Shown one piece after another: positions 10,101-12,186 of a DNA stretch of 12,186 nt. Position numbers and translations under genes: made by a program. The DNA is taken from positions 1 to 12,186 of the forward strand of contig JAUCNG010307735.1 in assembly GCA_032353305.1 (NCBI GenBank), in the 5' to 3' direction. The DNA is from Cephalothrix spiralis (taxonomy: Eukaryota > Nemertea > Palaeonemertea > Archinemertea > Cephalotrichidae). The notes beneath the pieces were generated by a model. It had not been told where the DNA came from. It saw only the letters and a list, made by a program, of their open reading frames with translations, and searched no databases. The stretch's first letter is position 1; each line of letters begins with the position of its first letter.

Positions 10101-10384
10101 GCATTAGCCACCCATTCCCAAATTTGAGTAAAATACATGGTACCGGTATGTCACCATTTAATTTCTAACTGACACAAAAAAGGGTGGACACAAGAACCTT
10201 CGGTTGGAAAATGAAAAAATCTGATTTTGTCTTTTGAATTTACCATAATTTGTGGATATGATATTATCACTCGTAGGTCAAAATACACAGGTGAAAATAA
10301 GCCAGTTTTTAACTTGAATTCTCCAAATTTTATGGCTTCGATTTCAAACAGCTGAAGTATAAGAGTTTTGACTGAAGGATCCAT
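997..10384 (-). CDS. UMPS: Uridine 5'-monophosphate synthase (OPRT + OMP decarboxylase), six 5' exons, 3' end off window
   Basis: This gene encodes the bifunctional cytosolic enzyme of de novo pyrimidine synthesis: orotate plus PRPP to OMP (EC 2.4.2.10), then OMP to UMP plus CO2 (EC 4.1.1.23). Six exons (10244-10384, 8219-8311, 7629-7790, 3120-3223, 1528-1669, 997-1128) total 774 nt and join in frame to 258 codons; every junction has AG acceptor and GT donor on the minus strand. The order matches animal [45 protein letters not shown], the PRPP-binding [24 protein letters not shown], a linker, then [11 protein letters not shown], which opens the decarboxylase domain. Animal UMPS is about 480 residues, so roughly 220, including the KTHVD and DRKF catalytic motifs, must lie left of position 1. 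No frameshift or stop is seen. Intron 3 (3224-7628) houses a TRIM-like gene on the other strand. Identification rests on motif order and recalled family sequence. Confidence 0.95.
1129..1527 (-). other. UMPS intron 5
   Basis: This 399-base intron lies between exons 5 and 6 with GTAAGT donor and TTTCAG acceptor. Apart from a weak inverted pair near 1367-1395 (CTGATCCCTGATC / GAATCAG) nothing notable is seen. Confidence 0.85.
1528..1669 (-). CDS. UMPS: UMPS exon 5 (end of OPRT and interdomain linker)
   Basis: This 142-nt exon is one base completing a split Arg codon plus 47 codons. It reads [19 protein letters not shown], then [14 protein letters not shown] and a charged tail [11 protein letters not shown]. 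It aligns position for position with the human segment around TLSKMLEILEQQ and the RFIQEN helix. The Lys/Glu-rich tail is the linker between the two catalytic domains, which is poorly conserved in the family. The acceptor is CATTTCGCAG and the donor AAA|GTAAGT, phase 0. Confidence 0.9.
1670..3119 (-). other. UMPS intron 4
   Basis: This 1450-base intron lies between exons 4 and 5. It holds the palindromic MITE at 2382-2813. The part from 1670 to about 2380 is AT-rich and featureless to my reading. Short open frames around 2346-2896 are the two arms of the MITE read through and are not genes. Confidence 0.85.
2382..2813. mobile_element. 432-bp palindromic MITE with long inverted arms
   Basis: Nearly the whole element is one inverted repeat. 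Outer ends TCTGATGATA (2382-2391) and TATCATCAGA (2804-2813) pair exactly. In the middle of each arm, GTTTTCGAGATATGCGCATG (left, from about 2433) matches the complement of the right arm near 2740-2758. Inner arms 2561-2589 and 2612-2640 pair over 29 bases with one mismatch, around a 22-base spacer containing TGACGTCA. Divergence between arms is modest. No transposase is encoded. Target duplications were not resolved, so the superfamily is unknown. Confidence 0.8.
3120..3223 (-). CDS. UMPS: UMPS exon 4 (OPRT C-terminal strand)
   Basis: This 104-nt exon holds 34 codons plus two bases, residues 133-166 and part of 167. It reads [20 protein letters not shown] followed by [14 protein letters not shown]. 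The LLDREQGG motif is typical of UMPS OPRT domains. The acceptor is AAATTTAG and the donor AG|GTAAGAG. It ends in phase 2 and splices to a single A in exon 5, which restores an Arg codon. The preceding intron 3, 4405 nt, is the longest in the window and contains the nested TRIM-like gene. Confidence 0.92.
4017..4197 (+). repeat. Diverged direct repeat, period 135 bp
   Basis: CATACAGGGGTTTCTTCGTG begins at 4017 and CATACAGGGGTTTTTGGGTG at 4152; both continue into a GCGCTGATTCCAAATATGAC or GCACTGATTTCAAATATGAC block. The two units differ at several sites, so the duplication is old. It may be part of a larger satellite-like repeat. Confidence 0.65.
4093..4111. promoter_or_regulatory. Tandem perfect CRE motifs (TGACGTCA x2)
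   Basis: Two full palindromic cAMP-response elements stand at 4093-4100 and 4104-4111, three bases apart, inside UMPS intron 3 and between the diverged repeat units. CREB/ATF proteins bind this octamer. Whether it acts here is unknown; it may simply be repeat sequence. Confidence 0.35.
4897..4978. repeat. Two adjacent hairpins
   Basis: TCAGCCGATATGGC (4897-4910) pairs with GCCATAACGGCTGA (4924-4937) with one mismatch. Next, GCCCGC (4943-4948) pairs with GCGGGC (4973-4978) around an AT-rich loop. This looks like the remains of a small fold-back element. The first stem shares ATCAGCCGTTA with the inner arm of the MITE at 2382-2813. Confidence 0.6.
5196..5290. repeat. Two back-to-back strong hairpins upstream of the TRIM-like gene
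   Basis: TATATGATTTTTTT (5196-5209) pairs perfectly with AAAAAAATCATATA (5225-5238), 14 bp with a 15-base loop. Twenty bases on, TCTTTGAGAAAG (5258-5269) pairs perfectly with CTTTCTCAAAGA (5279-5290), 12 bp with a 9-base loop. They end about 55 bases before the candidate TATA box. Perfect stems suggest recent origin or constraint. Confidence 0.75.
5344..6002 (+). promoter_or_regulatory. Candidate promoter, 5'UTR exon and leader intron of the TRIM-like gene
   Basis: A TATAAAA box stands at 5344-5350. A strong donor, AAAG|GTATGT, has its GT at 5520-5521. A pyrimidine-rich acceptor (TTGTTATTCCAG) ends at 6002, one base before the ATG. Together they suggest transcription starting near 5375, a noncoding exon of about 145 bases ending at 5519, and a 483-base leader intron. 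Each signal is visible, but linking them into one unit is inference and needs RNA evidence. An open frame at 5699-6025 inside this intron shows no domain and is ignored. Confidence 0.35.
6004..6387 (+). CDS. RING-finger segment (first frame) with an out-of-frame tail
   Basis: This 127-codon frame starts [16 protein letters not shown]. The ATG has A at -3 and G at +4 and follows the splice acceptor by one base. A complete C3HC4 RING is present: Cys13, Cys16, Cys28, His30, Cys33, Cys36, Cys48 and Cys51. This is the E2-binding zinc fold of E3 ligases. The following helix, near [15 protein letters not shown], is normal for TRIM proteins. After about residue 86 the frame enters the break and runs through B-box DNA in the wrong frame, ending at a stop at 6385-6387. 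If translated as it stands, the product would be a RING-only peptide with a roughly 40-residue unrelated tail. Confidence 0.85.
   Translation: MADYDSLTYDISCPVCTNLYRDPKTLPCLHTLCSVCLQELQQNLIVKCPLCRKIHNIPAGGIQNFPTIPLLRDTLEQLEKRRNNERDIIWVNAMFVKRKINYSHANAAIFWFVKNVLKAMINDVLTN
6004..7412 (+). CDS. TRIM-like RING/B-box/coiled-coil protein with DUSP-like C-terminus, broken by one frameshift
   Basis: This looks like a putative RING-type E3 ubiquitin ligase of about 468 residues, read in two frames. The first frame (from 6004) gives the RING. The second frame (to the stop at 7410-7412) gives B-box, coiled coil, a DUSP-like domain and a probable ubiquitin-like fold. The frames cannot be joined before 6258, because the second frame has a stop at 6255-6257. 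Between 6256 and 6263 lies a GAGAGAGA run, and one GA unit fewer would make the two frames continuous. The coding part appears to be a single exon with a splice acceptor just before the ATG, as is common for TRIM genes. It sits in UMPS intron 3 on the opposite strand. Function is inferred from domains; no close homologue is recognised. Whether the break is an allele, a dead gene or a sequence error cannot be told from this window. Confidence 0.8.
6270..7412 (+). CDS. B-box, coiled coil, DUSP-like and UBL-like segment (second frame)
   Basis: This frame of 380 codons opens with [16 protein letters not shown]. The B-box zinc ligands are Cys4, Cys7, Cys16, Cys19 (or Asp20), Cys24, Cys27, His31 and Cys35. 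Residues 38-140 are rich in Lys, Glu and Leu, with heptad-like spacing, and fit a TRIM coiled coil that would dimerise the protein. Residues 195-283 resemble a DUSP domain and 291-362 a ubiquitin-like fold. None of the usual TRIM ends (NHL, B30.2/SPRY, filamin, MATH) is visible. The ATG at 6270 could serve as an internal start, but T at -3 makes it weak; it is more likely an internal Met of the parent protein. No AATAAA signal is seen in the 150 bp after the stop. Confidence 0.82.
   Translation: MGKCHVCKEKDKLFTCKCCDFLVCKKCIESHDQRCTNKLTQMEKELTKKSLECTKSLTKIREFKKEVNTTAETYNNDVDNQARIIIDHIKAMADKMKANMNNKRESECDVLYQKERELEEINEELNKNIEDIKGAQEQTNIMTDDDVGVIKERLTGYFTDIELDFHYQFNKDYLLKMLLVWILVHVSQFQFMEKVGDIWYFIEKEWFNKCMMSAITGNFPPIDNRELIRILEDLEDEEGIKDKSFMIPNYIWAFLKSVLGLKCRDNNELNGRALGNGVIEPLVCLFKTNTEICKIYINLESNVESLKGRVEKKWLEIVFIDGTVTHLKNHKKNMNFLSKNELKFKDIDIKSGDIIDIHLRDKNKVYTYLERVRELLGFRI
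6852..7349 (+). other. DUSP domain followed by ubiquitin-like fold (protein domains)
   Basis: DUSP is a fold found at the amino end of several ubiquitin-specific proteases, such as USP4, USP11 and USP15. The signature is visible: [15 protein letters not shown] matches the GDTWYLVDSRWFKQW-type opening, FPPIDNREL matches the PGPIDN core, and [14 protein letters not shown] matches the YILLP...W..L.S helix, with an [11 protein letters not shown] end. After it, [19 protein letters not shown] and a last strand [15 protein letters not shown] resemble the UBL that follows DUSP in those proteases. The alignment is by eye; DUSP is fairly secure, the UBL less so. Confidence 0.68.
7509..7555 (+). mobile_element. 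Solo 3' end of the same hairpin-ended element
   Basis: GAGCTCACTTTTGAAACACC followed by AAGTGAGCTAAAAAG repeats the 9-bp stem of the element at 150-481 (arms 7522-7530 and 7541-7549) with a different 10-base loop. The lead-in GGTGATGGTATGAGCTCACT also matches GGCGATAGCATAAGCTCACT of the first copy. The body is missing, so this is a truncated insertion about 100 bp past the TRIM-like stop codon and just outside UMPS exon 3. Confidence 0.6.
7629..7790 (-). CDS. UMPS: UMPS exon 3 (OPRT catalytic loop and PRPP motif)
   Basis: This 162-nt, 54-codon exon encodes residues 79-132. It carries [16 protein letters not shown], the flexible catalytic loop with the conserved Lys-Asp-x-Gly-Thr, and [16 protein letters not shown], the type I phosphoribosyltransferase PRPP loop with its paired acidic residues. 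The acceptor is TTTTTTAACTTCAG and the donor GTAAGT, both phase 0. The first ATG in the exon is not a start: the frame continues from exon 2 and aligns without a gap to animal UMPS. Confidence 0.94.
7791..8218 (-). other. UMPS intron 2
   Basis: This 428-base AT-rich intron has GTAAGT donor and TTAACTTCAG acceptor. No gene, repeat or RNA is seen in it. Confidence 0.85.
8219..8311 (-). CDS. UMPS: UMPS exon 2 (OPRT)
   Basis: This is a 93-nt, 31-codon exon, residues 48-78, reading [13 protein letters not shown] through [12 protein letters not shown]. The acceptor is a long pyrimidine run ending TGCAG and the donor is GTAAGT; both flanking phases are 0. CGVPYTALP is an OPRT signature that lines the active site. 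Confidence 0.93.
8775..9015. mobile_element. 241-bp fold-back MITE
   Basis: The outer arms share AGATATCCAGCT (8790-8801) with its complement AGCTGGATATCT (8991-9002), with further matches outside (TGCCTTTAGGCA against CCTTAAGGTGCA). Inside, GCCCATAACCCAC pairs with GTGAGTTATGGGC with one mismatch, and the centre is a perfect stem TAGATTTA-TAA-TAAATCTA (8895-8913). Between these the arms also align with scattered changes, so the whole element can fold into one long hairpin. No coding capacity. Confidence 0.72.
9381..9490 (+). mobile_element. 5S-rRNA-derived sequence, probably a SINE3-type head
   Basis: GAGGTTAAGCAACATCG (9421-9437) and AATACTTGGATGGGTGATCGC (9451-9471, given by its core TACTTGGATGGGTGA) correspond to the A-box and C-box of the internal 5S rRNA promoter in the right order and spacing, with GGTTAATAC as the intermediate element. 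The first 40 bases do not fit 5S well, and the sequence continues past the expected 5S end without a T-run terminator. A 5S-derived SINE or pseudogene is therefore more likely than a working 5S gene. It lies in UMPS intron 1, antisense to that gene. Confidence 0.65.
9642..10073. mobile_element. About 430-bp element with 45-bp imperfect inverted ends
   Basis: Left arm 9642-9686 (GGTAGACGGGTACGATG, then GCCGCTGCAAGCGCAATT) pairs with right arm 10029-10073. The core CTGCAAGCGCAATT (9667-9680) and AATTGCGCTTGCAG (10035-10048) is an exact 14-bp match. The interior is GC-richer than its surroundings, has no long open frame, and is not itself clearly palindromic. Target duplications were not identified. 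Confidence 0.65.
10244..10384 (-). CDS. UMPS: UMPS exon 1 (start codon, OPRT N-terminus)
   Basis: This exon carries residues 1-47, from MDPSVKTLI to ISYPQIM. The start ATG is the complement of 10382-10384 in a favourable context (A at -3, G at +4), and the protein begins at the usual distance before the conserved [19 protein letters not shown] block, which helps bind PRPP and orotate. The exon ends ATG|GTAAAT in phase 0. The frame stays open for another 30 codons past the donor, but that tail does not resemble OPRT and is intron read-through. A short 5'UTR, rich in A and T, and GGAA-rich promoter DNA lie directly upstream. Confidence 0.93.
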
Positions 10385-10414
10385 TTTATCACTTTAAAAT
10401 AAAATTTTAATTCA

Positions 10415-10455
10415 AATTACACGTGACATCGGAAACCGGAAACGGAAATAAGCCG
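10415..10455 (-). promoter_or_regulatory. UMPS proximal promoter: E-box and ETS-like GGAA repeats
   Basis: Read toward the minus-strand gene, this stretch about 35-65 bp above the ATG holds three GGAA cores in tandem (plus-strand 10431-10449, GGAAACCGGAAACGGAAAT), one of them a CCGGAA ETS-type site, followed by a CACGTG E-box (10420-10425). No TATA box stands at a sensible distance. ETS sites plus an E-box near the start are common for TATA-less housekeeping promoters, and CACGTG is the Myc/Max or USF site. Myc control of pyrimidine genes is known in mammals; applying it here is inference. Confidence 0.45.
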
Positions 10456-11332
10456 CTTTAAAAATATTGTACATTGTAGCAGAAACATTATTTATTTTAC
10501 AGTTAATTCTGACTTTTATCATAGTAATATTTCTTTAAAATTAAAAATATTTCAAATAAACTTTATTTTTTCTAATATATATTCGTATTTAATAGAAGTA
10601 GGCATTATTTATTTAATATTATAATCCATAATTCAAACAAGTGCGAGTTTGTATTTTCGTTACAATTCGTGCCCCACGTTTTTGTTGTTTTAACCGCATT
10701 ACTAAATCAATTTTCAAAAATAATGCTAACTTTAAATTGTCATATCAAGATATGTAAAGCACAAAAATAAATAAATTTGACTTTTTAATACGGATGCAGT
10801 CAATGATATAATAATGTTATGGAATATTCAGCAATTTATGCAATTAAACTAATATACAATTTTCTTTTTCCTTGGCAACGAGTTCGGAAAGGTTGTTGTC
10901 ATGAACCTGGGGAATTCCAGAACAGCATGAATTTTAAAATTTTGAAAGGGTTGAATAGAAAATTAGAAATGTTCTGAAATAGTTAATATGGTAGGAATAC
11001 GTACATAGGAAAGGACCCTGTGCTCTTATTAAATAAATAAGTCTTTAATCTAATTTTCAACAAATTTAATTTTTGGCTGGCCAGCAGAGCGGTGCGGAGC
11101 GCAAACTGAAAAGCCTTTTTTTAAGTTTTTTAATTTTCAACTTAGCACGCTTAGTTTCAACTTTCAACTTCATTCATCATTTCACTTCATGTTTTTTTGT
11201 CTTAAAAATTGAATTTGAACATTGGTGAATAGCTAGATTTCTATCGCTGAGAAGATATAAATTTTACAAACAAAACAGCGGGAGGAAACATAAATGATTA
11301 ATTTAATGGCTGATCAATCATCATGATTCAAT

Positions 11333-11474
11333 CACAGGCACATTCGGGGGCATGGCCGTAAGCGTAGGTCAGAGGTCACGGTAGGTGTCCCTTGAATTGA
11401 CCTATATAAATCTGACTCCCTTGCTTAATGCGTAACTACTTTGTAAGGCACCTCTACCATGGAATGTGCCTGTG
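11333..11474. mobile_element. 142-bp TIR element with 8-bp target site duplications (hAT- or P-like MITE)
   Basis: The ends CACAGGCACATTC (11333-11345) and GAATGTGCCTGTG (11462-11474) are perfect 13-bp inverted repeats. Both flanks carry the same 8-base word GATTCAAT (11325-11332 and 11475-11482), a target site duplication. Eight-base duplications are typical of hAT and P superfamilies; the end sequence is not a standard hAT end, so assignment is open. The element is noncoding. Identical ends and duplications suggest a fairly recent insertion about 1 kb upstream of UMPS. Confidence 0.85.
11366..11378 (+). promoter_or_regulatory. Perfect DR1 nuclear-receptor motif
   Basis: AGGTCA-G-AGGTCA is a perfect direct repeat with one-base spacing, the site bound by RXR heterodimers, HNF4 and COUP-TF. 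It lies inside the TIR element, about 980 bp above the UMPS start codon. Activity is unproven. Confidence 0.4.
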
Positions 11475-11744
11475 GATTCAATGGATACAGTTTTAATCCT
11501 GGGTTGAACTAACTTGAACTTGAAAGTATGAGGCCCTATTCATGTTTTTCTCAACGAATGTGACGAGGCCCTGAAAATTGGCATTTTTCCGAGGGTTTTA
11601 TAATGCCAAGCCAACAAGGGACAACAAGCTTTTTAAAACTGGGGCCTTATTTGGGACGAGTCGACAAACCTTAGAACTGGTAACTGCGAAAAGGTAATAA
11701 TGCGACGACGAATTTGAAAACGGCTTTTTGTAATGAATCTATAT

Positions 11745-11936
11745 ACAATTTTCTAATGTAAAGGCTCAAAAATTACTCACTTCGCTTGGCTCGATTTAAA
11801 AATAATGGTTATTTTTTGAAAGAGGGCGCCAAAAATTTAACAAATGTTAGAATTGTGTCAAATATGTTGGATGTAGATGATTTTCTAATGTTAAAACTCA
11901 AGAAATTTTGTCTCCTCGCTTTGCTTGGCTTCATAT
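11745..11936 (+). repeat. Diverged direct repeat, period about 132 bp
   Basis: TTTTCTAATG occurs at 11749 and 11881, each followed by a similar stretch: AAAGGCTCAAAAATTACTC...CTTCGCTTGGCTCG in the first and TTAAAACTCAAGAAATTTTG...TTTGCTTGGCTTC in the second. Several mismatches and small indels separate the units, so this is an old tandem duplication or two fragments of one repeat. Confidence 0.55.
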
Positions 11937-12186
11937 TATAATAACAGAATCTTACTTTGTTATAAGATGGCTTAAAAAATTTTAAAGCGCACTTTTCTTA
12001 AAACCTTTTTTTAAGTGTCAGAAAACGCCTCTTTTGGGCTGTTGGTATGCTTAAAATTGCTCCTGTTTGCAGGGTAAAGGGATCAGCTGCATAGTAAAGA
12101 AATTGATTGCACAGTTTTAAAAAGGAAAAAATGTATTTCACGCTCCAGCCTTATGCTAGAATGAGCTTTAGTCATAGACTCACCAC

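Larger units (their letters stand above)
8312..10243 (-). other. UMPS intron 1
   Basis: This 1932-base intron separates the start-codon exon from exon 2. It holds the fold-back element at 8775-9015, the 5S-like sequence at 9381-9490 and the inverted-repeat element at 9642-10073. The part 8312-8770 is AT-rich with nothing recognisable. Short open frames on the minus strand at 9047-9241 and 9610-9804 match nothing and are not counted as genes. Confidence 0.85.
10456..12186. other. Upstream region of UMPS, no gene found
   Basis: This 1.7 kb stretch is AT-rich and has no open frame or splice pattern that I can support. It contains the TIR element at 11333-11474 and a diverged direct repeat at 11745-11936. 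A neighbour transcribed away from UMPS is not visible; any such gene would begin to the right of the window. Confidence 0.7.

Noticed and set aside
10151-10243. Extra 30 residues after UMPS residue 47
   Set aside because: They do not resemble OPRT, and a good GTAAAT donor stands right after ATG at 10244; exon 2 continues the family alignment.
1-12186. CRISPR array, prokaryotic operon, phage or autonomous transposase gene
   Set aside because: No spacer-repeat array, Shine-Dalgarno-led operon or transposase/reverse transcriptase motif is visible; the DNA is plainly intron-bearing eukaryotic.

Overview
The window is animal nuclear DNA: AT-rich, with spliced genes, canonical GT-AG introns and a dense load of short non-autonomous repeats. 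A bivalve or other mollusc is the best guess. The reason is an interspersed element ending in an AGCTCACTT...AAGTGAGCTAAAA hairpin, which I associate with bivalve genomes; this is recollection and no search was run. Two genes are supported. LAYOUT. (1) A minus-strand gene for bifunctional UMP synthase (UMPS) runs across most of the window. Six coding exons read, in gene order, 10244-10384, 8219-8311, 7629-7790, 3120-3223, 1528-1669 and 997-1128. They join in frame into 258 residues covering the whole orotate phosphoribosyltransferase (OPRT) half and the first part of the OMP decarboxylase half; the rest of the decarboxylase lies beyond the left edge. A TATA-less promoter with an E-box and GGAA/ETS-like repeats lies just above the start codon. 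(2) Inside the 4.4 kb UMPS intron 3, on the opposite strand, is a TRIM-like gene (6004-7412). It has a RING finger, B-box and coiled coil, and its C-terminal part looks like a DUSP domain followed by a ubiquitin-like fold, the pair known from USP4/USP15-type deubiquitinases. A frame break in a (GA)4 run separates the RING from the rest. A splice acceptor abuts its ATG, and a good donor and TATA box lie upstream, so a 5'UTR intron is likely. (3) The remaining sequence is intron and upstream DNA filled with small repeats: a tRNA-like SINE head (about 797-873), a 432-bp palindromic MITE (2382-2813), fold-back elements (4897-4978, 5196-5290, 8775-9015, 9642-10073), a 5S-rRNA-derived sequence (about 9381-9490), and a clean 142-bp TIR element with 8-bp target duplications (11333-11474). 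HOW THEY WORK TOGETHER. UMPS performs the last two steps of de novo pyrimidine synthesis. The nested TRIM-like gene is probably in ubiquitin signalling or innate immunity; its position looks like an insertion into a housekeeping intron rather than a functional partnership. The strongest novelty is the RING/B-box/coiled-coil/DUSP/UBL architecture.
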